A stretch of DNA of 64,000 nt from JAPOXR01 sp965221935 (GCA_965221935.1 CBDCSZ010000053.1:12100-76099), one strand, 5' to 3'; numbered from the stretch's first letter, positions 1 through 9,899 are shown. Translations and numbers: made by a program. Notes: a model not told the origin generated them from the letters alone.

Positions 1-2015
1 GAAGACCACCTCATCGCCCGGCTCGAGCCCGTCCACCGCTATTCCGACGCGGCGCACCGTGCCGCTTGCCTCCATGCCAACTTCCCGCCCAAGCGCGGAA
101 CGCTCGTACGCCAGAGTCGGAAGCAGTCCCAGCGTCACCATGACATCGCGAAAGTTGAGCGCCGCGGCGGCGATATCGATTTCCACATGGTGCGACCCCA
201 AGGGCGGCGGGTCGCAGGTCTTCATCCGCAGGCCGCCGATCTGCCCCGCGTTGGCCAGGAACAGCCGGTACGGCGGATCCTCGCCGGCTGGGACGCGCGG
301 GTATTCATCGCGATCGCTCAATACGCGCGGCATCCACAGCTGACCATCGCGCACAGCCAGTTCGCGTTCTCGCAGGTCATTACGCGCGAGCCGCGCGAGA
401 GTTTTGAGATCCTCGGCGGCGCCCAAATCGACGAGGCGAAAATCGAGCCCGGCCTCTTCGCCGATCTCGATCGCCATGCTGCGCGCCGCCCCCCAGAGCG
501 CGCTCCCGCGCGCATCCTCCGCGTCGAAAGCCGCCTTGCGTGTCACGACGGTGACGCGGCACCTGCTATGGGCCTGATCGATCCGGCAGGGAACCAGCGA
601 CTGAATCAGGGCGACGAATTTCGAAACCGCCCTCTCGCCGGTCGGATCCTCTGGATCCCAGTCGCAGAAAAAATCGATCGCCTGCACGTCCGCGGCATCC
701 GGGTGCTCATCAGGCACGAATGGATTTTCCGACAAAAGGGCATCGAAGGGGATTGCATGGACCTCCGGATGGTCGAGCTGGGATATCCACGCCCCAGCCA
801 GGCTGGCGGGCTCGCCAATCACCCAGCGCGGAACCGGAAGCGGCGTCCTGTCCGTCTCGGCCATGTATTGCGCCGCCGCCTGCAGCAGTGTCGCGCGACG
901 GCCGGCTCGAAGCGAGGTCCAGCCAGAGCCGGGTTCAACCGCCGTGCCTTCTGCATGGGTAACGAGCGCCAAGCCGCCCGAAACCGCTGTCTCCCGCCAG
1001 AACCGCCAATCGTCCGGCGTGAACGAAACTTGATCCGAATGGAGGAACAGGACTTCCGCTGCGTTTCGGCGCAACAGGCCCGTTTCGAGCGCGGCCGCCT
1101 GCCGTGACGCGGGATCGAGAAAGTCGAAGCGCAGCGCCGCGTCGTGGCCGTGGAAGGCATTGTAGTGCGCACGCGCGCCCTCTTTGTCGTCGGCGACAAG
1201 CCAGAACTCGCTATGCGTCTCGTCGCGCGAGAGATGCTCGATGCAACTTTGAAGCACGGTCTGCTCCGGCGTTCTGGCGCCCGCGAATTCCAGTGCGTGG
1301 CAGGCAAGCGCGACGCCGCCGGCGCCGTCCGCCTGCTCAAGGGCAGCGAGTAGGGCGTGCGGCTCGATCTCGCCGTCCGGCAACCGCTCCGCCAATACCG
1401 CGCCGTCGGCGACAAACTTGGGCTGCCAGACAACTCGGTGCTTGCTGCGCGGCAGGTCGACCCGTCGCGGGTTCGAGATAAATGAGATGTATTTTTCAAT
1501 GTGCAGGACGAGATCTCCGGTCGCGCTGTCGTAACAGGCGAGGCTGCCCGAGACCCACTCCCCGGTCGGCACGGAATACTGGCCCTTGTCGTCGACCTCG
1601 TAGCGAATGTTGCCGGGATAGGTGACTCGACAAGTCATCCGCGGCACCGTTGGCGGGCGCAGAAAGGTCACGTTCTCCGCCCGGCGCGGAATCGCGAAGA
1701 GATCGGCGCCGAGCATGAGGTCATAGAGGTACGCCTGCAATCCTCCGTCGAGCAGGGCCGGAAGCATGACGTAACCCTCTTGCTGGCCCCCCGCCACAGC
1801 GCTTCGTCCACCTCGACATCGAACATCAGGTGGTCTGTGCCGACATCGCGGCGCAGCCGCCGCATGTTTCGGAAGTGCGGCCCGTACTGGAAGGTTTCGC
1901 CGAGAACGGTTTCGATCCGTTCGTAGAGCTCATCGTCCGCCGCATAAGTTAACGGCTCGTAATTGGACGTGTCGATCGCCGACACGTGTCCCGGCACGTC
2001 CGGCGTGTGGTCGGA
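1..2015 (-). pseudogene. PKS fragment: DH C-terminal part, central linker and start of ER domain (runs off left edge)
   Basis: This is the 3' part of the broken type I PKS gene that starts at 7550. Just past an in-frame TGA (2016-2018) the same frame continues as DH sequence (YGPHFRNM...). It then shifts by one base in a run of six C on the + strand (1787-1792). The new frame restores a DH active-site-like stretch, VMLPALLDGGLQAYLYDL, with the expected Asp. From there the frame is open to base 1. It covers a linker/structural-KR-like region (SALWGAARSM, near 430-500) and the start of an MDR-type enoyl reductase (AALNFRDVMVTLGLLP near 120-160; GREVGMEASGTV near 55-95). The order DH-linker-ER matches mono-modular reducing PKSs. 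No KR or ACP is visible because the gene leaves the window. Seen directly: frames and motifs. Inferred: non-functional. Confidence 0.85.
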
Positions 2016-3087
2016 TCAGACGCGGCGGACTTGCCCGCGACAGTGCAGCTCGCACTTCGCGTCCAAGTCGTAAGGCTGTGACGAGATCGCGAACGTGTAT
2101 TCGTCCGGCGAACTGGGGACCGGTTGCAATGCCGTCTGCAGCCTCACGGGCACCTTGGGAATCGGGCACGGCTGCAGGAATTCGAGCGTCTCGAAATGCG
2201 CGGGCGCGCCTTCCAGGGCCTCTAAGACCAGTTCGATGTAGCCTGCGGCCGGCATGATCGGGGCGTGATGAACGCGATGCTCCGCCAGCCACGGAAAGGC
2301 CGCCTCGGAGAGCCGCGCTTCCAGAAGCGGATGATCGCAGGGCACCCGGTGGCCGACCAGCGGCCCGTGGGAGTACTCGCTCCGCTTCTGCAGGAACTCG
2401 TCGTCCAAGGTGATATCGACGGTCTTCTGCTCTTCGCGCGGGTGCCCCGGCAGCAAATCGACGATGGGGTCCGGGCGGGGATACTGGGCCGCGAAGTCCA
2501 ATGACACACCGGCCTTGAAGAGATTGCCCAAGGCCCCATGAAATCCAAGGCATGAATCGGTGCCCCGCATCAGCGTTGGAACCGAAACGCGGGATGAATC
2601 CGTGTCTTCCGCGCATTGTGCGATGATGGGCTGCAGGGCCGAGTGAGGCGCAAGCTCCAACACCACATCGGGCCGGTGGTCGCGATATGCGGTCTCCATC
2701 GCTGCGGCGAACCGGACCTTCTGGCGGATATTCGACCACCAGTAGGCGCTGTCCAACCGCTTTGTCTGAGCACCCGTCACCGACGAGACGAAAGGCGCGT
2801 CGGTGTCGAAAGAGATGTCGTCAAGGAAGCCGAACGCCTCCAGCGCATCATCCTTGATTGTGTCCATCGCCCTGGAATGGAAGGCGATGTTGCCCGGGAT
2901 GAGTCGATTCTGAAGTTTGCGCCGATCCAGTTGCTCCATGACCGGCTGCAGGTCGTCCTGGGGACCGCAGATGACGGTGTTGGCCGGAGAGTTTTCGCAG
3001 GCGATCTCGACTTCGGCGGGCCGGTCGCCGTCAAGGCGGAAGGCAACGCCCAGTTCGTCAAGGAGTTCTTCCACGCCGGTCCGGTCA
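2016..3087 (-). pseudogene. PKS fragment: AT C-terminal part and DH N-terminal part
   Basis: This is the middle of the broken type I PKS gene. It opens in a frame one base off from the upstream fragment: the + strand AAA at 3087-3089 carries one base too many, and removing it joins GRMPAIGL to DRTGVEELL. The first part is acyltransferase, with NIAFHSRAMD (the AFH pattern usually goes with malonyl-CoA selection) and YWWSNIRQKVRF. The second part is the DH hot-dog start, HPLLEARLSEAAFPWL then HRVHHAPIMPAAGYIE, with the catalytic His motif. The frame ends at a TGA (2016-2018), after which identical-frame DH sequence resumes, so the stop is a nonsense change and not the natural end. A CGA-to-TGA transition would explain it, but that is inference. 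Confidence 0.85.
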
Positions 3088-4649
3088 AAGACCGATCGCG
3101 GGCATGCGTCCGGATCCCGCCACGCGCTGTTGCAGGGTGGCGCGATGAAAAACCAGCCGCGTCGCATCGGCGAGCGAGAGGGCGCCCGAAGCATAGGCCG
3201 CAGCCACTTCGCCCGAGCTGTGGCCGACCACGCAGTCCGGATAGACACCCCAAGTCTTGAAGAGTTCCACCAGGGTGCACTGGATTGCAAAAATGGCGGG
3301 CTGGGCCAGCTCGCACTCGTCGAGCGCCGCCTGTGGGGTCTCGAAACAAGCCTTGCGCAACGAGGTCGGGGAATAGGCGCGCCAGTCATCGTCGATGGCA
3401 TCGATAACGCGGCGGAATACAGGGTGGGCCTCGTAGAGATCGCGGCCGCAGCCGGCCCACTGCGTCCCCTGCCCGGCAAAAACCATCAACAGCCGCCGCT
3501 CGCCCTCAACAGGGGTGCCGATGGGCGCACCTTCCTCCGCGAACGCATTCAGCGCTTTGGCGAGTTCCTCACGGTTTCGGACGGCAAAGGCCGTGCGCGC
3601 GGCAAAATGGGTGCGGCGGCGGCTGAGATTGCCTGCAAGCGTGTAAATATCCAACGGCTGCGCGTCGAGCGTTTTCCGAATGCGTCGCGTGGTTTCCGCG
3701 AGCGCGTCGGGCGTGCGCGCCGAGAGCAGAATCATGAAGCCTGCGTTGGGCGCCAGCGGTATCGACCAGAGCCTGGGCCGCGACGGCCGGTACTCGCGCA
3801 CCACGCAATGCCCGTTGGCTCCGCCGAAACCGAACGAGTTGATGCCCACGACGACCGGATGCTCGGGGAACGGCTCACACTCCGTCTGTACCTCCATTGG
3901 ACAGGAACCGAAGTCGATCTCCGGATTGGGGACCTGAAAGTTGTTTGACGTCGGCGCAAAGGTGCGTCGCCGCATCATCAGGACGACTTTGAGCAGTGCG
4001 CAGTGAAAGGCGGCGGCCTCCATGTGCCCGACGTTGCTCTTGACGCTGGATACCCGCAGCGGAACCGCACGCTGGGGTCCGCTGTAGGCCTGGGCGATGG
4101 CGTTGCCTTCGATTGGATCGCCGACCGCGGTGCCGGTCGCGTGAGCCTCGATGTAATCGAAGTCCGAGGGAGTCCGGCCGGCACGGGCCGTGGCCTCGCG
4201 CATCAACATGATCTGCGCGTGACGGGTGGGCGCGCTGATAAAGCGTCCCGGTGCCAGACCCCCGCCTCCGTCCGCCGAACCTGCCGCGTTCACCGCTGTC
4301 GCCTCGATCACTGCGTGGATCGGATCCCCGTCCCGCTCGGCCGCCGCCAAGGGCTTGACGGCGAAAACGAACGAACCTTCCGAGCGCATGTAGCCGTTGG
4401 CCTGGGCATCGAATGAATGGCACTTGCCCTCCGGGCTGATCACTCCCATGAGGTTGAAGCTGCTGCTCATCCTGGCGCTGCCGAGGTAGGTGACGGCGCC
4501 GACCAGTGCCTGGTCGCAGTCACCGCAAGTGAGCGCGTTCATCGCCGCGTGCAGGGCGCTCAGTCCGGCCGAGCACGCAGTGCTGTACGTGGCCGACGAC
4601 CCCATGAGGTTGAAGTGGTAGGAGACCCGATTGGCCAGCATGGCTAGGC
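3085..4649 (-). pseudogene. PKS fragment: KS C-terminal part and AT N-terminal part
   Basis: This fragment follows the IS insertion and continues the ketosynthase. It carries the active-site Cys in STACSAGLSAL (about residue 178 of the rejoined protein), the first catalytic His in YIEAHATGTAVGDP (about 322) and the second in KSNVGHMEAA (about 361). The docking/linker then leads into an acyltransferase with VFAGQGTQWAGCGRDLYE and the nucleophile motif VVGHSSGEVAAAY (Ser about 631). All KS and AT catalytic residues are present, so decay is recent. The KS motif is TACSAG rather than the usual TACSSS. The frame stops at 3085 because of a one-base insertion, after which AT continues in another frame. 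Confidence 0.88.
4642..4649. repeat. Left 8-bp target-site duplication of the IS4/Tn5-type element
   Basis: GGCTAGGC here is repeated exactly at 7086-7093 on the other side of the element. Removing the element and one copy rejoins the KS frame as GISLA-MLANRVSYHF. Confidence 0.85.
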
Positions 4650-7085
4650 CTACCATGTCCATAAAAAAGGGGCTGGACAATGGGCTGCCCCCATGATAGT
4701 CCGGCCGCATGGCACAGTCACAGATCAGCCGCACATTGCGGGACGAGGCGGCGGTCGCGCGGGTGGCGTCGATCCTGTCGCAGGAACGGTTCGACAGCCG
4801 ATCCGCCCTGGGCCGCCGCATCTGCGAGGAGTTCTCGTTTCTCGACGCGCGCGGCCGGCCTCAGCTTGCCGGGTGCATGAAAGCGCTCGGCGCCTTGGCC
4901 GAGAGGGATTCCGGCATCGCCCTTCCTCCGCCGAAGGCGCCGGCGCCGGCGGCGGGGCCGCGTCTCCTTGAGGCCGGCGTCCCCGAGCCCGAGGATGTGC
5001 CGCCGCATCCCGCGCGGATAGGGGGCCTCGGGATCGTCGCCGTCACGCGCGCTGCGGACCGTGTCCTGTGGAACACGCTGGTCGCGCGCGAGCATCCGCA
5101 CGGGATGACGGTCTTCGCGGGCCGCCAGGTCCGCTACCTCGTCGGCTCGGCGCACGGCTGGCTGGGGGCGGCGGGGTTTTCCGCCGCGGCGCTGCGGGTG
5201 GCGGCGCGGGACCGCTGGATCGGGTGGGACGACGAGGGGCGACGGTCGCATCTCGAGCGCGTCGTCTGCCTGAGCCGCTTCCTGATCCGGCCGTCCGCGC
5301 GCTGCCCGCACCTGGCCAGCCATGTCCTCGGCCGCATCCTGCGCCGCCTGCCGGGCGACTTCGCGGAGCGCTACGGCTTCCGTCCGTATCTCGTTGAGAG
5401 TTTCGCCGACGAGGGGTATGACGGCACCTGCCTCAGGGCAGCGAACTTTCTGCGCGTCGGAAAGACGGAAGGCCGGGGCCGGCAGGACCGGGACCACCGG
5501 CGGGCGAAGACCGTGAAGACGGTCTTTGTGCGCGAGCTGGAACGCTCCTGGCGCAGGAAGCTCGGCGTCCCGCACGTCGACCACGCGCCCTCGCTGGAGC
5601 CGGGCGAGGGGCTGAACGCGCAGGACTGGGCGGAGAACGAGTTCGGAGGGGCGCCCTTGGGCGACAAGCGACTTTCTGCGCGCCTGGCGAAGAGCGCCGG
5701 CCTTCTGGCGGCGTATCCCGGGCAGAAGATCAACGCCTCCAGCGACAGCGGCGGCAACGAGATCGCCGGCTTCTACCGCCTGATCGAGGCGCCCGCCGAG
5801 TCGGAGGTCACGGTGCCGAACATCCTCGCGCCGCACCGCGGGCGCAGCATCCAGCGGATGCGCGGCCAGCGGACGGTCCTGGCGATCCAGGACGGCACGG
5901 ACCTGAACTTCTCCCGCCGTCCCGGCTGTGACGGGCTGCAGCTGATCGGAAAGAACCAGACGGCGGCGACGAGCCTGGGGCTGCACATGCACGCGACGCT
6001 GGCGGTGACGGGGACGGGCCTGCCGCTGGGCGTGCTCGAGACGGGTTTCGATCCGGCGAAGGCGCTCTCGAAAGAGGAGGAGAGGCGCCGCAAGACGGCG
6101 CGGTGGCTCGAAGGGTTCGACGACATCGCCGCCGCCGCGCGCGAGATCGGCGGAAAGACGCGGGTGATCTCCGTGTGCGACCGGGAGGCGGACATGTTCG
6201 CGCTGTTCGACGCGCAGCGCCGCCGTCCGCGCGTCGAGCTTCTGGTGCGCGCCAAGCATGACAGGGTTCTCGGCAGGGGACAGGCGAAGCTGTTCGCGGC
6301 GATGGCCGGCGGCGCCGCCGGCGGCATGATCGACATCGAGATCGAGGGGCTGACGGCGCGTCCGAAATCCAGCCGGAAGAAGGCCCGCCCCGCGCGGCAG
6401 AAGCGGCTGGCGAGCTGCGAGCTGCGGTTCCGCCGCGTCACGCTGCCGGCGACGGACGCCGTCCCCGGCGCGGAGCCGGTTTCCTTGCACGGGGTTCACG
6501 TCAGGGAAATCGCGCCGCCCGAGGGCGAGGACCCCGTGCAGTGGTTCCTGCTGACCACGCTCAGGGTCAAGAGCGCAGAGGAGGCTGCGGAAACCGTCGG
6601 CTTCTACCTTCAAAGATGGCGCGTCGAGGATTTCTTCCGCGTCCTGAAGTCCGGCTGCCGCGTCGAGTTCCTGCTGTTCCGCACCGCCGACAGGCTGCAG
6701 CGGGCGATCGCGATCAACGCGGTGATCGCCTGGCGCATCATGGTGATGACACTGCTCGGCCGCCAGGTTCCCGACTGCGCGCCGCAGCTGATGTTCGCCG
6801 ACCAGGAACTCGGCTTCCTGCGCGACTACGCGAACAGGCACGGCCTGGAAGTGCCGGAGCGGCTCGGCGACGCCGTGCGCCTGGTCGCGCATCTGGGCGG
6901 CTACCGCGACCGAAAGCACGATCCGGAGCCCGGAAACCAGATCATGTGGCACGGGCAGACGCGGCTGACGAGCGCCGCGCTGGGCCATGAAATCGGTCGT
7001 GAAGTCGGGTTCCGGGACGGCCAGAAGCATGCACTGAGAGCCAAGGGATAGAACGTTGCTATGCAGAGTTATGTATACTCGGTAG
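4650..7085 (+). mobile_element. IS4-family (Tn5/IS50-like) insertion sequence inside the PKS ketosynthase
   Basis: A 2436-bp element is bounded by the 8-bp duplication GGCTAGGC. Its ends read inward CTACCATGTCCATAA (left) and CTACCGAGTATACATAA (right, minus strand), a short imperfect terminal inverted repeat starting CTACC. It carries a single large transposase gene on the + strand, opposite to the PKS. The transposase frame is intact and the flanking duplication is perfect, both signs of a recent insertion. I did not see a second copy in this window. Confidence 0.85.
4709..7051 (+). CDS. Transposase with N-terminal DUF4338 (DruA-like) domain and C-terminal Tn5-type DDE domain
   Basis: A 780-aa protein with two parts. 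Residues about 1-290 look like DUF4338, the domain of the Druantia DruA family, with the signature GTCLRAANFLRVGKTEGRGR at about 239-258 and the following VKTVFVREL. Residues about 305-780 are a Tn5/IS50-like transposase: a DNA-binding start (WAENEFGGAPLGDKRL), first Asp in LAIQDGTDLNF (about 395), second Asp in SVCDREADMF (about 491) and the YLQRWRVEDFFRVLKSGC motif with Glu about 640. The DDE triad is complete, so the enzyme may be active. Single-domain Tn5 transposases are about 470 aa, so the extra 290 residues are the DUF4338 fusion. The role of that domain in transposition is unknown; a DNA-binding role is inference. The ATG at 4709 has no strong ribosome site. Confidence 0.85.
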   Translation: MAQSQISRTLRDEAAVARVASILSQERFDSRSALGRRICEEFSFLDARGRPQLAGCMKALGALAERDSGIALPPPKAPAPAAGPRLLEAGVPEPEDVPPHPARIGGLGIVAVTRAADRVLWNTLVAREHPHGMTVFAGRQVRYLVGSAHGWLGAAGFSAAALRVAARDRWIGWDDEGRRSHLERVVCLSRFLIRPSARCPHLASHVLGRILRRLPGDFAERYGFRPYLVESFADEGYDGTCLRAANFLRVGKTEGRGRQDRDHRRAKTVKTVFVRELERSWRRKLGVPHVDHAPSLEPGEGLNAQDWAENEFGGAPLGDKRLSARLAKSAGLLAAYPGQKINASSDSGGNEIAGFYRLIEAPAESEVTVPNILAPHRGRSIQRMRGQRTVLAIQDGTDLNFSRRPGCDGLQLIGKNQTAATSLGLHMHATLAVTGTGLPLGVLETGFDPAKALSKEEERRRKTARWLEGFDDIAAAAREIGGKTRVISVCDREADMFALFDAQRRRPRVELLVRAKHDRVLGRGQAKLFAAMAGGAAGGMIDIEIEGLTARPKSSRKKARPARQKRLASCELRFRRVTLPATDAVPGAEPVSLHGVHVREIAPPEGEDPVQWFLLTTLRVKSAEEAAETVGFYLQRWRVEDFFRVLKSGCRVEFLLFRTADRLQRAIAINAVIAWRIMVMTLLGRQVPDCAPQLMFADQELGFLRDYANRHGLEVPERLGDAVRLVAHLGGYRDRKHDPEPGNQIMWHGQTRLTSAALGHEIGREVGFRDGQKHALRAKG

Positions 7086-7093
7086 GGCTAGGC
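7086..7093. repeat. Right 8-bp target-site duplication of the IS4/Tn5-type element
   Basis: GGCTAGGC, identical to 4642-4649, directly abuts the right end of the element (CTACC read inward from 7085). Confidence 0.85.
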
Positions 7094-7550
7094 TGATGCC
7101 GGACACGGAATACTCGGTCACGCCATGCTGCGGCCGCCAGTTGGACACGGCCGGAACCTGCGATCCGATAAACACCCCGGTAGGGCTGTTGTGCAGCGAG
7201 TGAAGGTCCCAGCCGACGTGTTCGATGGCCTCCCACGCGCAATTGAGCAGCATCCTTATCTGCGGTTCGGTCTGCCTCAATTCATTGTGGGACATGCCGA
7301 AGAATGCACGGTCAAACAGCAGCTCGTCGTCGCCGCGAATCAATCCCTCGTATGGGCTCGCAAGCCGACCAGGCCCCGAAAAAACCCCGATGGGCAGGTG
7401 ACCTTTTCCGTAGCGATCGATGACCGGCTCTTGGACGATCCCGCGCCCGGCCAGCAGCCTCCAGAAATCGGAATCCGACTGAATGCCGCCGGGCATGCGA
7501 TAGCTGTACTCGACGATGGCAACGCCGTTGTCCGCGCTTGGCAAAGTCAT
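7086..7550 (-). pseudogene. PKS fragment: N-terminus of the ketosynthase (true gene start)
   Basis: This is the 5' end of the broken reducing type I PKS gene. The ATG at 7550 opens VAIVEYSYRMPGGIQ, the standard KS N-terminal strand, followed by LLFDRAFFGMSHNELRQTEP (KS: FFGISPREA..MDPQ) and CAWEAIEHVGW. About 155 residues are KS sequence, up to SVSGISLA at the 8-bp duplication; the last few codons before the stop at 7059 belong to the IS. No strong ribosome site precedes the ATG. Joining this piece to 3085-4649 gives an uninterrupted KS. Combined with later frameshifts and the nonsense codon, the gene cannot make the synthase as assembled. Mono-modular PKSs of this architecture often make branched or reduced fatty acids; the product here is unknown. 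Confidence 0.85.
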
Positions 7551-7803
7551 GCTTTTACTCGATCAGTCAACAGGGGAACAGCCGTTCCAAGTGAGCCAGC
7601 CAATCGTCTGACAATTGCCATGACATAAGAAAAACCAGATCTACATGCATTCCAATTAAACAAATACAATGCGAAGAGAAAATTGGACCATTGTATGCGT
7701 AGCCTAGCGTGAAGACGGTTTGCGGTCCAAGGGCCAGTGCGGAGCACGCGGATTTGGTTGTTCAACGCCCGAATGTTTCCCGCGCCACGCCGTGCCATGC
7801 GGA

Positions 7804-8568
7804 CTACTTCGGCGCCATCCTGAGCGCGCCGTCGAACCGGATTACCGAACCGTTCATGAAGGTGTTCTCCGCGATGTGAAGGACGAACGCTGCGAACTCG
7901 TCCGCGCTCCCAAGGCGCTTGGGATAAACCGTGGCCTCGACCAGGAACTGTTTCGCCGGCTCTGACAGACCTCCCATCATCGGCGTGTCCATCAGACCGG
8001 GTGCGATGCAGTTCACGCGGATTCCCTTGCCTGCAAGCTCGCGCGCGAGTGGGATCGTCATTGCCGCGACGCCGCCCTTCGAGGCGGCATAGTCGAGTTG
8101 CCCAATCTGCCCCTCGAAGGCAGCAACCGAGGCTGTGGTCACGATACAGCCGCGCTCGTTGTCTTCCATGGGCTCCAGGGCGGCCATGTCGGCGGCAGCC
8201 AGCCTGCAAGAGTTGATCGTGCCGATCAGGTTGACGAGGATCGCGCGGGTGACCTTTTCGAGCGGGCTTGCCTTGCCGTCACGCCCTACCAGTCTGGCGC
8301 TGGGGGCGATGCCGGCGCAGGCGACCATGATGCGTGCCGGCCCCAACTGCGCGCGCATTGCCGCCATGGCTGCCTCGTGGCTCACCGGATCGACTACGTC
8401 GCACACTGCTGCGGCGCCGCCGATCTCAGCCGTGACGCTTCGCGCCTGCTTCGCATTGGTGTCCAGTATGCCGACCCTGGCGCCGGCGGAAGCGAGCGCC
8501 CGCGCCGTCGCCTCTCCCAGCCCGGATGCGCCGCCGGTGACGAGCACCGTTTGCCCGTAGACATTCAT
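7804..8568 (-). CDS. Short-chain dehydrogenase/reductase (3-hydroxyacyl-CoA dehydrogenase type)
   Basis: A 254-aa NAD(P)-binding oxidoreductase. The start at 8568 (MNVYGQTVLVTGG) places the glycine motif TGGASGLGEATAR at residues about 9-21, as usual; an upstream in-frame extension to 8841 lacks family similarity. The catalytic region shows IVTTASVAAFEGQIGQLDYAASKGG (Ser...Tyr-x3-Lys), then RVNCIAPGLMDTPMM. The overall pattern resembles 3-hydroxyacyl-CoA / 17-beta-hydroxysteroid dehydrogenase type 10. It lies 250 bp upstream of the PKS on the same strand, so co-transcription is possible, and a role in acyl metabolism fits either way. Catalytic residues are intact. Confidence 0.88.
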   Translation of the reverse strand: MNVYGQTVLVTGGASGLGEATARALASAGARVGILDTNAKQARSVTAEIGGAAAVCDVVDPVSHEAAMAAMRAQLGPARIMVACAGIAPSARLVGRDGKASPLEKVTRAILVNLIGTINSCRLAAADMAALEPMEDNERGCIVTTASVAAFEGQIGQLDYAASKGGVAAMTIPLARELAGKGIRVNCIAPGLMDTPMMGGLSEPAKQFLVEATVYPKRLGSADEFAAFVLHIAENTFMNGSVIRFDGALRMAPK

Positions 8569-8953
8569 GTCTAAACTCACCCGCCGATACAGGGCCAGCA
8601 TAACAAGGCGCCGATCACGAATGGAAGTGAAAGAGTCCGCGCAATTCTCATCGTCAGGACGGAGCGCGCGCGGCCTCACAATGCCGTTCTCCCTTGACTT
8701 CTCGTAGCGGGCGCCGGGGATCAGATACAGAAAGGGCTCCTCGAGGCGCCGGTCTGAGAACGCGGCCGGCGCGTCAATGCGCTTGACGACGCTTGGGACA
8801 GCGGCGGCAGAGAAGCTGTGGCCGCACAGATCCTCTGTCACCGGCCATACCCTGCGCGCCGGAACGCCCTATACACACAACTCTGCGGGCGCCGCGGCCA
8901 CAGCCCTCTCCGATCTCCGGCAGCGCTCGAACACCTCCATCGGGAACCGGCCA
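8569..8953. other. Gap upstream of the SDR, no gene recognised
   Basis: Open frames continue from the SDR but show no family similarity. A promoter for the SDR would be expected here; I cannot place it with confidence. Confidence 0.4.
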
Positions 8954-9160
8954 TCACAGTCCTGCGGTGTCCGGAGCTCCTTCCGGGCAGCGCTCGCCAC
9001 ACGCGTCCGCCCGCCCTCTGGCCGCGCCGAAGGTCTCCGTCATCTCCGCCTCCGACACATCCTGCGGACACACCCTCGAGTCATAGCGGATAAAATCGTC
9101 GTCCCTGACTGGCAGCGTCTTGATCCCGGCCGCGACCTCTTTAGGACTGCGTCTGGTCAT
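8954..9160 (-). CDS. Small hypothetical protein with a strong ribosome site
   Basis: A 68-aa frame starting MTRRSPKEVAAGIKTLPV. The ATG at 9160 is preceded by GGAAGGAG seven bases upstream, one of the best ribosome sites in the window. Its product is charged, with no membrane segment and no family I recognise. The frame ends amid unrelated-looking sequence, so the gene may be truncated or shifted near 8960. Its neighbours (SDR downstream, membrane protein on the other strand) do not suggest a role. Confidence 0.45.
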   Translation of the reverse strand: MTRRSPKEVAAGIKTLPVRDDDFIRYDSRVCPQDVSEAEMTETFGAARGRADACGERCPEGAPDTAGL

Positions 9161-9518
9161 GGTGTGCTCCTTCCTCGCCAGGAATTGATTCTACGATCAC
9201 CGGCATGCCATGCCCAACGGAACCCCGCATTCGCTCTTGCAGAACCTTTTTACAGAACCCCGCACCGACGCCCGCCCGACTCCAGCCTCTGCACGCCAGT
9301 CATCCCGTCATCGCCTCCATGTCCGAAAGCACTTCAGCCGCCGCCCGTTCCTCGATCCGCGCATAACCCAATACCGCCTTGCCCCGATCTTCCCGGCTGC
9401 GATTTCGCAGTTCCCTCTTCTGCTGCGGCTTCGCTCCCGGCAGACTTGCCGCCGTCTCCAACCCATGGAAGGAAGGGTCTCGCTTGCATTGCGGTGCGCT
9501 CTGGGGCATCGATGCGGC

Positions 9519-9899
9519 ATGGAAGGGCGGGAACATATGGCGCGGCTCGGGTTTTGGCTTCTGGCGCTGCTCTGGCTGCCGGCCGGGGTGGTGGCGCAGG
9601 CTGTGGCCCGGTTTGGATTGTTCAATGGCGCGTTTGTAGGCCCTTGGGAGCTGCTCGCGGCGCTGGGTTCGCTCGCTCCGGTCGTGCTTTGCGGATTGCC
9701 GCTACCCATCGGTTGCCGCCGCCTCAGTCGGCTCGGGTACCGGCGCACCGCTTGGTTGTCTGGTATTGGGCTTGGCGCCATCACAATCCCAGTGGCGGTA
9801 TTCGCGGGCCTGCTTGGACCGCTCGCGATCGCGGCCGGGGCCTTGCTGTTCAGCGTGCCGGTCTGGATCGCCTGTTGGTGGCTCGCGCGCGACGGCTGA
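9519..9899 (+). CDS. Small multi-spanning membrane protein, unknown function
   Basis: About 126 aa from the ATG at 9519 (or 120 aa from 9537, which has GGGCGGGA upstream). Four hydrophobic segments are visible: FWLLALLWLPAGVVAQAV, LLAALGSLAPVVLCGLPL, IGLGAITIPVAVFAGLLG and AIAAGALLFSVPVWIACWW. A longer frame to 9210 exists, but its first 100 residues are Arg/Pro-rich and unlike a protein. I do not recognise the family. It stands alone on the + strand. Confidence 0.55.
   Translation: MEGREHMARLGFWLLALLWLPAGVVAQAVARFGLFNGAFVGPWELLAALGSLAPVVLCGLPLPIGCRRLSRLGYRRTAWLSGIGLGAITIPVAVFAGLLGPLAIAAGALLFSVPVWIACWWLARDG

Noticed and set aside
187..1107. A 306-aa + strand frame over the PKS fragment
   Set aside because: The minus-strand frame here gives clear PKS ER and linker sequence, so the + frame is a shadow.
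4718..7030. A 770-aa open frame antisense to the transposase
   Set aside because: It is His/Arg/Gln-rich, has no domain match, mirrors the transposase codons and is expected in high-GC coding DNA.
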